A stretch of DNA of 18,355 bases from assembly GCA_002423545.1 (NCBI GenBank), contig DIWP01000003.1, forward strand, positions 1 through 18,355, in the 5' to 3' direction. A program made the position numbers and the translations under genes. Below, one piece after another: positions 1-8,196 of this stretch. Position 1 is the stretch's first letter. Each line of letters starts with the position of its first letter. Source of the DNA: Thermoleophilia bacterium UBA6103 (lineage in GTDB: Bacteria > Actinomycetota > Thermoleophilia > UBA2241). Under the pieces are notes generated by a model. That model saw nothing but the letters and a program-made list of their open reading frames with translations, ran no database searches and was not told where the DNA came from.

Positions 1-608
1 CCGGCGCCGCCGCGGCCGCGCAGGCCGCTGAGCTCGACCTCGTCGATGACGGCCTCGGGATCATCGGCCTTCAGCGCCTTGGCGAGGGCCTTGTAGCCGC
101 CGCGCGCCAGGTAGTCGTCGATGTTGAGGGGGTCGACCACGCCGCACAGGGCGCGCACGACCTTGGTCTGCCCGGAGTAGAAGGGGACGTCCTTCTCGAG
201 AGGCACCGGCTCACCGGTCTCGGGATGGCGGTAGAGCAGCGACTCGACCACGTCGTCGCCGACCACGCTGGTCTCGACGATGGCAGCGATGCTCGACGGC
301 TTGAGGCGCGGATAGAAGATGCCCCTGGGGTGGACGACCACGATGGGGCCTTCCTGGCAGAGGCCGTGACAGCCGGTCTGGACGATCTCGACCTTGTCGG
401 TGAGGCCGCGGGCCGCCAATTCCTTCTCTAGCGCCTGCACGAGCTTGGCGCGACCGGTGGCCTCGCAGGTGGTGCCGGCGCAGACGCGGATCTTGACCGT
501 GTCGTCGCCGCCGGTGGCGTTCTTCTTGACGAACGCCTTCGTCAGGGCTTTGTCGATGCGCGCCGCGCGCTTCTGGGCCGGCGTGCCGCCGCTGGTGCGC
601 GTCGCCAT
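1..608 (-). CDS. nuoF: NuoF-like NAD(P)H-binding flavoprotein subunit, N-terminal part (runs off left edge)
   Basis: Starts at ATG 608, one base after the stop of the NuoE-like gene, with GAGGAGG just upstream; about 202 residues are visible. The N-terminus holds a thioredoxin-like [2Fe-2S] domain with Cys43, Cys48, Cys80 and Cys84 (C-x4-C and C-x3-C, the second in GCHGLCQEGP). A NuoF core begins near the edge with GLRGRGGAG, the start of the glycine-rich FMN/NADH-binding region. In this family (HndC, HydB/HymB and NuoF-type proteins) FMN exchanges electrons with NAD(P)H. The extra N-terminal ferredoxin domain is typical of soluble hydrogenase and bifurcating-type versions rather than E. coli-type complex I. 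Coupling to nuoE-like and por genes suggests it is the NAD(P)-reactive subunit of a 2-oxoacid oxidoreductase; this role is inferred. The C-terminal FeS region lies outside the window. Confidence 0.88.
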   Translation of the reverse strand, partial: MATRTSGGTPAQKRAARIDKALTKAFVKKNATGGDDTVKIRVCAGTTCEATGRAKLVQALEKELAARGLTDKVEIVQTGCHGLCQEGPIVVVHPRGIFYPRLKPSSIAAIVETSVVGDDVVESLLYRHPETGEPVPLEKDVPFYSGQTKVVRALCGVVDPLNIDDYLARGGYKALAKALKADDPEAVIDEVELSGLRGRGGA

Positions 609-609
609 G

Positions 610-1356
610 TCAGGCCTCCTCGCTGCGACGGAGCTTGCGGATATACCTGCGGACTTCGTTGGGCGTCATGCGGCCGAGGGTCTCCTCCTCGCCGATGCGC
701 ACCGCCGGCGCCAGGGCGCAGGACCCGATGCAGTTGACGGTCTGCAGGGTGAACAGGCCGTCGCTGGTGGTGCCGCCGACGGGGATCTCGAGCTCCTGCG
801 AGAGCGCCTCCACGATCAGCGGCGCACCGGCCACGTGGCAGGCGGTGCCCATGCAGACGCTGAGGACGTGCTTGCCGACCGGCTCGAGGCGGAACTGCCT
901 GTAGAAGGTCGCCACGCCGTAGACGTGGCCGAGCTTGACGCCGATCTCTTCGGCGATGCCCTCCAGGGCGCGCCGCGGCAGGAACCCATACGTCTCCTGC
1001 GTGGTGTGCAGCGCCTCGATGAGGCCGGAGCCGTCGCGCAGCTTGGCGATCACGGCGTCGAAGAGCTTCATGTCCACGTCCGGCTGCGCCTCGGCGATGG
1101 CCGCCTTCTCGGCCGCCGGGTCCCAGGGCAGGGCGTCGAACTCGGGGCAGTAGTCGATGTCGATGCAGTCGACCGGGCAGGTGCGTTCGCACAGTGTGCA
1201 GGCGTAGCAGCGCAGCGCGCCCTGCGGGTCCTTGACGAGATCGAAGAGGCCGAGGTCCTTCTTCTTGCCGATGAGCTGACGTTCCTCGAAGTCGATGCCC
1301 TTAAGGACCTCGTACATGAGGGAGCCGCGCTTTCCGTTCGTCTTGGCCATGCTCAC
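610..1356 (-). CDS. nuoE: NuoE-like [2Fe-2S] subunit with fused N-terminal [4Fe-4S] motif
   Basis: 248 residues. The C-terminal two thirds is a NuoE-type thioredoxin-like [2Fe-2S] protein: helical segment ~95-150 (ETYGFLPRRAL, GVATFYRQF), then ligands Cys168, Cys173, Cys209 and Cys213 (CMGTAC and CIGSC). Upstream, residues 50-60 carry a C-x2-C-x2-C-x3-CP signature (Cys50, 53, 56, 60), predicting one [4Fe-4S] cluster; Cys64 and Cys70 are extra. Ordinary NuoE (about 160-180 residues) lacks this part. The chosen start is GTG 1356, overlapping the porA stop as GTGA, with AAGGA 6 nt upstream; ATG 1350 is the alternative. It should relay electrons between FeS clusters and the FMN of the NuoF-like partner encoded one base downstream. 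Family identity is firm; the partnership with the Por subunits is inferred from the operon. Confidence 0.9.
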   Translation of the reverse strand: MSMAKTNGKRGSLMYEVLKGIDFEERQLIGKKKDLGLFDLVKDPQGALRCYACTLCERTCPVDCIDIDYCPEFDALPWDPAAEKAAIAEAQPDVDMKLFDAVIAKLRDGSGLIEALHTTQETYGFLPRRALEGIAEEIGVKLGHVYGVATFYRQFRLEPVGKHVLSVCMGTACHVAGAPLIVEALSQELEIPVGGTTSDGLFTLQTVNCIGSCALAPAVRIGEEETLGRMTPNEVRRYIRKLRRSEEA

Positions 1357-2558
1357 ACCCGGTCCTTGCGGAGGTTCAGGTACGTCCGTTCCACCGGCAG
1401 CGTCTCGCCGGCGGCCGCCTTCTGCAGCACCGCGAAGGCCTCGTGGATGTTGTCGGGGAAGATGTCGCGGCCGCCGAGGCCGTAGATGATCGGGACGATC
1501 TGGGGACGCTTCGGCAGGTCGTAGAGCGCCGAGCGGACCTCCAGGAACAGCGGCCCGCCCTGGGCTCCGAACGAGTCGGCGCGGTCCATGACGCCGACCA
1601 CGGAGCAGCTCCCGAGCAGGTCGATGAAGGCCTGCACCGGGAAGGGCCGGAAGACGTGGACCTTGACCATGCCGGCCTTGACGCCCTTCTTGCGGAGCTG
1701 ATCGACGACGGTGCGCGTGGTGCCGCAGGTGGAGCCGATGACCACCAGGGCCATCTCGGCGTCGTCCATGCGGTACGGCGAGAGCAGCTCGTACTTCCGG
1801 CCGGTCAGCTCGGCGAACTCCTCACTGACCTGCTCGATGACGGCGAAGCTGCGGTCCATGGCGCGCTGCTGGGTCGCCTTGTGCTCGAAGTACCAGCCGT
1901 GCAGGCCGTCGAAGGGCCCCACCGTGACCGGATGCTCGCTGTCGAGGAGCGGGTTGATGGCCTTGAACGGGCCGATGAACTCCTTGACCGCCTCGTCGGG
2001 CAGCATCTGCAGCGGCCCGATGGCGCCGCTGATGACGTAGCCGTCGAGCATCGACATCACCGGCGTGCGGACGTCCAGGTGCTCGGCGATGCGGATGCCC
2101 ATGATGGTGTCGTCGTAGGCCTCCTGATGGTCCTCGCCGTAGAGCTGTATCCAGCCGGTGTCGCGGCCGCCCATGGTGTCGCTGTGGTCGCAGTGGATGT
2201 TGATGGGGCCGCTCAGCGCCCGGTTGACCGTGGTCATCACGATCGGCAGGCGGTAGGACGCGGCGATGTAGAGCATCTCCCACATGAGCGCGAAGCCCTG
2301 CGAGCTGGTGGCCGTCATGGTGCGCGCGCCGGCGGCGGCGGAGCCGACCACGGCGCTCATGGCCGAGTGCTCGCTCTCGACGGTGATGAACTCGGTCGTG
2401 ACCTTGCCGTCGGCGACGAACTGGGCGTAGATCTGTACGACCTCGGTCTGCGGCGTGATGGGGTAGGCCGCCACGACATCGGGGTCGATCTGGCGCATCG
2501 CTTCGGCGACCGCCTCGTTGCCGGTGACGGCCAGGATGGGTGTGTCTGTGGCAGCCAC
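1353..2558 (-). CDS. porA: 2-oxoacid:acceptor oxidoreductase subunit alpha (pyruvate/ketoisovalerate ferredoxin oxidoreductase family)
   Basis: 401 residues from GTG 2558, which lies 5 nt after the AGGAG at the end of porD; the longer frame back to 2861 only covers porD out of frame. Family hallmarks are YPITPQTE (residues 32-39), VESEHSA (60-66), ATSSQG (83-88) and a C-terminal domain II (about 280-380). The family oxidatively decarboxylates 2-oxoacids with CoA, giving acyl-CoA, CO2 and low-potential electrons; alpha forms the TPP site together with beta. The four-subunit arrangement (separate gamma, delta and alpha) is typical of Por and Vor enzymes, and pyruvate versus branched-chain oxoacid cannot be decided by eye. 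The beta subunit does not follow alpha as it usually does; a NuoE-like gene does, overlapping by a GTGA junction. Confidence 0.93.
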   Translation of the reverse strand: MAATDTPILAVTGNEAVAEAMRQIDPDVVAAYPITPQTEVVQIYAQFVADGKVTTEFITVESEHSAMSAVVGSAAAGARTMTATSSQGFALMWEMLYIAASYRLPIVMTTVNRALSGPINIHCDHSDTMGGRDTGWIQLYGEDHQEAYDDTIMGIRIAEHLDVRTPVMSMLDGYVISGAIGPLQMLPDEAVKEFIGPFKAINPLLDSEHPVTVGPFDGLHGWYFEHKATQQRAMDRSFAVIEQVSEEFAELTGRKYELLSPYRMDDAEMALVVIGSTCGTTRTVVDQLRKKGVKAGMVKVHVFRPFPVQAFIDLLGSCSVVGVMDRADSFGAQGGPLFLEVRSALYDLPKRPQIVPIIYGLGGRDIFPDNIHEAFAVLQKAAAGETLPVERTYLNLRKDRV

Positions 2559-2560
2559 CG

Positions 2561-2956
2561 CTACTCCTTCTCCTCGGCCTTCATGGTGATGGCGCCCCGT
2601 GGGCATTCCTTGGCGCAGATGCCGCAGCCCTTGCAGTGGGCCTCGTCCATCCCGACGGCCCTGTCGTTCTCGACGATGATGGCCGCATCGGGGCAGTAGA
2701 AGTAGCAGAGCATGCAGCCGTCGCACTTCTCCGGATGGAACTCCGGTCTCTGTGAGCGCCAGCCGCCGGTCTCGTTGTAGACGGAGTTGCCGGCCTCGGG
2801 GATGGTGGCACCCAGCTGATGCTCCTCCGGACCCCACTCGTCGACCTCGCTGACGTCCCACGCGGGCTTGGGGAGCTTCGGCTGCCGGACCTTCGCCGGT
2901 CCGCTCTTCCTCTGGGCGGCGGAGCTGCCCGCCGCGGTCTTCTTTGCTGGCGTCAT
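2561..2956 (-). CDS. porD: 2-oxoacid:acceptor oxidoreductase delta subunit, 2[4Fe-4S] ferredoxin-like
   Basis: 131 residues from ATG 2956, overlapping the porG stop as ATGA. Two classical [4Fe-4S] motifs are visible: Cys78, 81, 84, 88 (CDGCMLCYFYCP) and Cys108, 111, 114, 118 (CKGCGICAKECP), each C-x2-C-x2-C-x3-CP. Residues ~35-75 (WGPEEHQLGATIPEAGN and GGWRSQRPEF) match the segment that precedes the clusters in PorD. The first ~30 residues are Lys/Ala/Pro-rich and look like a flexible basic extension. PorD carries electrons from the TPP/FeS core toward ferredoxin. Here the acceptor could instead be the NuoE/NuoF-like pair encoded further along, which is an inference from gene order. Confidence 0.93.
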   Translation of the reverse strand: MTPAKKTAAGSSAAQRKSGPAKVRQPKLPKPAWDVSEVDEWGPEEHQLGATIPEAGNSVYNETGGWRSQRPEFHPEKCDGCMLCYFYCPDAAIIVENDRAVGMDEAHCKGCGICAKECPRGAITMKAEEKE

Positions 2957-3525
2957 TCGCCCTGGACCTCCTCGTAGGAGCGGGTGAGCGCGTTCACGTT
3001 GCCCTCGACGACCTTGGGCGGGAACTTCTTGCCGAAGTCCGCGCGCACGAACGCGACGATCTCCTCCAGCGGGAAGAGCTGCGTGATGCGCGTGAGGGCG
3101 CCGACCATCGGCGTGTTGGGGATCGCACGCCCGATGGTCTCGACGGCGATCTTCGTGGCCGCGATGGTGTATAGCTTGCGGCCCTTCATATGGTACTTGG
3201 CGCGCAGCTCGGCCGGCGGCAGATCGCTGTTGATGAGGACGATGGCGTCGTCGGGAGAGCCGGCGGTGACGTCGACCACGCTCAACAGGGAGGGGTCGAG
3301 GACGACCACGATGTCCGGGTGCTCGATGCCGGCGTAGACCTGGATCGGCTCGTCGCTGACGCGCGTGAAGGCCACGATCGGCGCGCCGGAGCGTTCGGGA
3401 CCGTACTCGGGGAAGGCCTGGAAGTGTTTCCCCTGGCCGAGCGCCAGCTCGGCGGTCATCTTGGCCGCGGTGACCGCGCCCTGCCCGCCGCGGCCGTGCC
3501 AGCGGATCTCCACGAGTCCCTGCAT
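2953..3525 (-). CDS. porG: 2-oxoacid:acceptor oxidoreductase gamma subunit
   Basis: 190 residues, about the usual length for PorG/VorC. It opens with the family signature GRGGQGAVTA (residues 11-20), followed by FPEYGPERSGAP (38-49) and a region with AGIEHPDIVVVLDPSLL. The gamma subunit contributes to CoA binding and assembly of the 2-oxoacid oxidoreductase. ATG 3525 has GAGGAGG 5 nt upstream. The gene begins 13 nt after the recR stop and overlaps porD by four bases, so it is the first metabolic gene of the operon and is probably transcribed together with recR. Confidence 0.93.
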   Translation of the reverse strand: MQGLVEIRWHGRGGQGAVTAAKMTAELALGQGKHFQAFPEYGPERSGAPIVAFTRVSDEPIQVYAGIEHPDIVVVLDPSLLSVVDVTAGSPDDAIVLINSDLPPAELRAKYHMKGRKLYTIAATKIAVETIGRAIPNTPMVGALTRITQLFPLEEIVAFVRADFGKKFPPKVVEGNVNALTRSYEEVQGE

Positions 3526-3538
3526 CAGTGCCTCCTCG

Positions 3539-4165
3539 TCATGGTGTCTCGCCCTCGCCGCAGAACGCGTCGCTGCGGTGAAGCGTGAGTCGTCCCGTGA
3601 GCGCCCGGCCGAGGGTCAGCTCATCGGCATACTCCAGGTCGCCGCCCACCGGCAGGCCGCTGGCCAGCCGCGAGACGCGCACCTCGGCGGGGAGCAGGTC
3701 GGCGATGTAGAGCGCCGTCGCCTCCCCGGTCATGGTCGGATTGGTGGCCACGATGACCTCGCGGACGCCCTGTCGAACGCGGGTCAGCAGCTCGGTCAGA
3801 TGCAGATCACCGGGCTCGACGCCGTCGATCGGCGAGAGGGCGCCGCCGAGCACGTGGTAGAGGCCGCGGAACTCGTGCGTGCGCTCGATCGGGATGATGT
3901 CTGCCGGCTGCTCGACCACGCAGATGACGTCCTGCTCACGGCGCGGGTCGGCGCAGACCGTGCACAGCTTGCCTTCGGCAAGGTTGAAACAGCGCGTGCA
4001 GAAGCCGATGCGCTCCTTGACCTCGACGATCGCCTCGGCCAGCGGCAGGATGTCTTCGGCGCGCTGGCGCAGGATGTGGAAGGTGAGTCGCTGGGCGGTA
4101 CGCTGGCCGATGCCGGGCAGCTTGCTCAGTTCGGTGATCAGGCGTTCGACAGCGGGCGAGTACAC
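3539..4165 (-). CDS. recR: Recombination mediator protein RecR
   Basis: 208 residues, the expected length. It shows a helix-hairpin-helix LPGIGQRTAQRL (16-27), a four-cysteine zinc motif (Cys56, 59, 68, 71), a Toprim domain with VVEQ around Glu85 and ATNPTMTGEATA near 140-151, and the conserved RLASGLPVGGDLEY (166-179). RecR works with RecO/RecF to load RecA at gapped DNA. The start is GTG 4165 with AAGGAG 10 nt upstream. It belongs to the widespread dnaX-ybaB-recR cluster, but here a lipoprotein gene separates it from ybaB, and the por operon follows only 13 nt downstream. A TAGAAT box about 91 nt upstream may give it its own promoter. Confidence 0.97.
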   Translation of the reverse strand: MYSPAVERLITELSKLPGIGQRTAQRLTFHILRQRAEDILPLAEAIVEVKERIGFCTRCFNLAEGKLCTVCADPRREQDVICVVEQPADIIPIERTHEFRGLYHVLGGALSPIDGVEPGDLHLTELLTRVRQGVREVIVATNPTMTGEATALYIADLLPAEVRVSRLASGLPVGGDLEYADELTLGRALTGRLTLHRSDAFCGEGETP

Positions 4166-4255
4166 CGGCCGGCGGCTCCTTGGTCGCGAGTGCGGCGGCG
4201 CCGGCCCAGCGTGAGGCAGAAGACGGCGCCGTGCTGCAAAGGGACAAACCGTGTC

Positions 4256-4284
4256 ATTCTACCTGTCACGATGGGCGCAGGCCA
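4256..4284 (-). promoter_or_regulatory. Possible sigma-70-type promoter for recR and the por operon
   Basis: On the minus strand TAGAAT (4261-4256) is one mismatch from TATAAT. The -35 area is poor (TGGCCT with a 17-nt spacer, or CTGGCC with 18). It lies in the 167-nt gap between the lipoprotein gene and recR and would give a leader of roughly 83 nt. The call rests mainly on the -10 box. I see nothing else in this gap. Confidence 0.35.
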
Positions 4285-4332
4285 GTCTCGTCGGCGGTGA
4301 GGCGGCGTGGCTCCCGACTCGCGAGCGTGCGA

Positions 4333-4962
4333 TCAGAGATCCTCGAGCTTCCGACCTGCCGACTCGAGGTCAGCGATCCACTGCGTCAACCACTGCGGTG
4401 GCTCGATCTCGAGCTCCCGTGCCGTCCGCTCCACGGCGTCTGTCCAGGCGGCGGTCTTCTCCCTGACCGTCTGGCCCACCTTCTCCGGCTGCAGCGCATT
4501 GAGGTCGGCCATGAGCTCGTCGAGCCTGGCGGGATCGCTGAGCGAGTCGCCGATCTGCGTCAGGACGGTGCCCATCTCTCCATACAGGTCTGCCTCGAGG
4601 GCGAGAGACTCGACCAGTGAGGCGTTGGCCTGCTCCAGGCCGGCCGGCGGGCTGCACTCCGCGGCGGCGTCACGCGCCGACGTCCAGGCGGCGGCGGCCT
4701 CGCTGCACCCTCGGGCCGCCGTCGCGAAGTCGGGTGGGCTGGTCTGGCCGGCCGCTTCGAAGGCCGCCGCCATGGTGTCCAGCGCGCCGAGGCTGTCGTC
4801 GAGCGCCGGCCGCACGTTTTCCAGGTACTGCTCGAAGGCGGCCTGTGCGTCGCTGGGACCCCCGCAGGCGGCGGCAAGAGCGGTCGTACCGCCGGCTACG
4901 GCAAGCAGCAGCATCACGACGGCGACGGCTCGCGCGTGCCCACGATCGAACGGACGGTGCAT
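4333..4962 (-). CDS. Putative lipoprotein, helical, function unknown
   Basis: 209 residues, not recognised as a known family. The N-terminus has a basic segment, a hydrophobic stretch (about 12-32) and a lipobox-like end at Cys33 (LAAAC, followed by GGPSDAQ). This predicts Sec export and lipid attachment, although position -3 is Ala rather than the usual Leu. The rest is Ala/Glu/Leu-rich and probably all-helical, with Cys85 and Cys103 (from CSEAAA and CSPPAG) that might pair outside the membrane. ATG 4962 has AGGGGG 7 nt upstream. It lies 64 nt after ybaB and 167 nt before recR on the same strand, breaking a usually tight cluster. No role in DNA repair is implied by the sequence; it is probably a lineage-specific envelope protein. 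Confidence 0.75.
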   Translation of the reverse strand: MHRPFDRGHARAVAVVMLLLAVAGGTTALAAACGGPSDAQAAFEQYLENVRPALDDSLGALDTMAAAFEAAGQTSPPDFATAARGCSEAAAAWTSARDAAAECSPPAGLEQANASLVESLALEADLYGEMGTVLTQIGDSLSDPARLDELMADLNALQPEKVGQTVREKTAAWTDAVERTARELEIEPPQWLTQWIADLESAGRKLEDL

Positions 4963-5026
4963 GATCGGACCCCCTGTGCGCGGACCTCACGGCCTGCGGA
5001 TGTGCCGCAGCTCGGACCGGACCGGC

Positions 5027-5347
5027 TCAGAACAGGCCGGGGATGTCCGGCATGCCGGCGGTGACGCTGCCCATGCGCTGGTTGGCCAGCTCCTGGGCCG
5101 AGCGCAGGGCCTCGTTGACGGCCGCCGTCACCAGGTCCTGCAGCATCTCGACGTCGTCGGGATCCACCGCCTCGGGCTTGATGCGGACCTCTCTCAGCTC
5201 GAGGTCACCGCTCACCACGGCGGTGACCATGCCGCCGCCGGCGCTGGCCTCGACGGTCTCGGTGGCGAGCTGTTCCTGCGTCTCGGCCATCTTGCGCTGC
5301 ATCTCCTGCAGCTGCTTCATCATCTTGGCCTGCTGCTTGGGGTTCAT
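5027..5347 (-). CDS. ybaB: YbaB/EbfC family nucleoid-associated protein
   Basis: 106 residues, the normal size. It starts with the family's helix MNPKQQAKMMKQLQEMQRKM, followed by the central beta region (AGGGMVTAVVSGDLELREVRI, residues about 36-56) and the C-terminal helix (LQDLVTAAVNEAL). Members are dimeric tweezer-shaped DNA-binding proteins associated with the nucleoid and often encoded between dnaX and recR, as here. ATG 5347 has AGGAGG 5 nt upstream. The 105-nt gap to dnaX contains a tandem repeat, so translational coupling to dnaX is unlikely even if the transcript is shared. Confidence 0.95.
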   Translation of the reverse strand: MNPKQQAKMMKQLQEMQRKMAETQEQLATETVEASAGGGMVTAVVSGDLELREVRIKPEAVDPDDVEMLQDLVTAAVNEALRSAQELANQRMGSVTAGMPDIPGLF

Positions 5348-5365
5348 GGGCGCCTCCTGGCAGGG

Positions 5366-5418
5366 TGGTCGATGGGTCCGTGATGGTCGATGGGTCCGTG
5401 ATGGTCGATGGGTCCGTG
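5366..5418. repeat. Three tandem copies of an 18-bp repeat between dnaX and ybaB
   Basis: Unit TGGTCGATGGGTCCGTGA occurs at 5366-5383, 5384-5401 and 5402-5418 (the third lacks the final A), followed by a partial echo TGGTCCGTGG. The repeat fills much of the non-coding gap after the dnaX stop. The copies are essentially identical, which suggests recent expansion by slippage. Function unknown. Confidence 0.93.
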
Positions 5419-5452
5419 TGGTCCGTGGCCGGTCCGGCTGCGAGCCGTTGTC

Positions 5453-7744
<2,292 letters not shown>

Positions 7745-7792
7745 GGCGGCTCCCCGGCCGGGCCGGCCGCAAGGGGCCGGTGCAGGTCGGAC

Positions 7793-7822
7793 GGCCGCCG
7801 GCGCCGCGTGGCGCCGGCGGCC
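7793..7822 (-). terminator. Strong hairpin after the SRP RNA, upstream of dnaX
   Basis: A perfect 13-bp inverted repeat (7793-7805 pairing with 7810-7822) has a 4-nt loop and an all-G/C stem. On the minus strand it starts 18 nt after the predicted 3' end of the SRP RNA and ends 48 nt before the dnaX ATG. There is no U-tract, so it could be a U-less terminator, a processing barrier, or part of the dnaX leader. Confidence 0.55.
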
Positions 7823-7840
7823 GCGACATCGGCATACAGA

Positions 7841-8112
7841 CGGTCGCGCACCCGCCGTCGAGGCGCGTCCTCCGAACGTCCTTGACACGGTCCGGCTCCG
7901 GTCAGGCGACCCCGCGGCACATGGAAGTGCCCGCTTACCGCTGCTTCCTCCCGGACCTGACGGGGTTCACAGGGTTCCATTGCGCGGGACCCGGCCTTCG
8001 ACACCACACCGCGCCCGACTGCCTCACAGGGCGTCCCCTCGGGCGGGGATTCAGCCCCGCTGAAGCGGATTGCGGGTACAGGGCACCGCTGGCTCCCCGC
8101 CTAGCGCGACCG
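7841..8112 (-). ncRNA. ffs: Signal recognition particle RNA, large (Alu-containing) type
   Basis: The universally conserved domain IV hairpin is present as GGUCCGGGAGGAAGCAGC within 7940-7961 of the minus strand, with a GGGA (GNRA-class) tetraloop. The 5' part carries the Alu-domain elements of large bacterial SRP RNAs, including GCGGUGCCCUGUACCCGCAA and AUCCGC. Boundaries are set by pairing of the ends: CGGTCGCGC at the 5' end (8112-8104) is exactly complementary to GCGCGACCG at the 3' end (7849-7841). This gives 272 nt, close to the 271 nt of Bacillus subtilis scRNA. It scaffolds Ffh for co-translational membrane targeting. A TACACT box ends 7 nt before the 5' end. Most of the 452-nt gene-free stretch 7745-8196 is this RNA and its flanking signals. 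Confidence 0.95.
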
Positions 8113-8119
8113 AGTCCGG

Positions 8120-8125
8120 AGTGTA
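8120..8125 (-). promoter_or_regulatory. Probable -10 box of the SRP RNA promoter
   Basis: TACACT on the minus strand lies 7 nt upstream of the predicted first nucleotide of the SRP RNA (8112), the expected -10 position. No convincing -35 hexamer is visible; the expected place (about 8143-8148) abuts the GC palindrome that ends the protease gene. Confidence 0.55.
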
Positions 8126-8144
8126 GCACGTGAGCACAACGACG

Positions 8145-8170
8145 TGGGGCGGCGCCGCGGCGCCGCCCCA
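8145..8170 (-). terminator. Perfect 26-bp palindrome, likely terminator of the S8 protease gene
   Basis: Bases 8145-8170 are an exact inverted repeat with CCGCGG at the centre; an 11-bp stem with a 4-nt loop would form in RNA. It begins 26 nt after the protease stop codon and is not followed by a clear U-tract. It sits immediately upstream of the ffs promoter, where it could insulate the RNA gene from read-through. Confidence 0.65.
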
Positions 8171-8196
8171 CTGTGCTTCGCTGCATCAAGGAAGCG

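Noticed and set aside
1443..2699. Plus-strand open frame of 418 codons opposite porA
   Set aside because: Antisense shadow; porA in the other strand has firm family motifs and a ribosome binding site.
7745..7888. N-terminal extension of dnaX to 7888
   Set aside because: It would overlap the SRP RNA and its hairpin and encodes an Arg/Pro-rich stretch; ATG 7744 has a good ribosome binding site.
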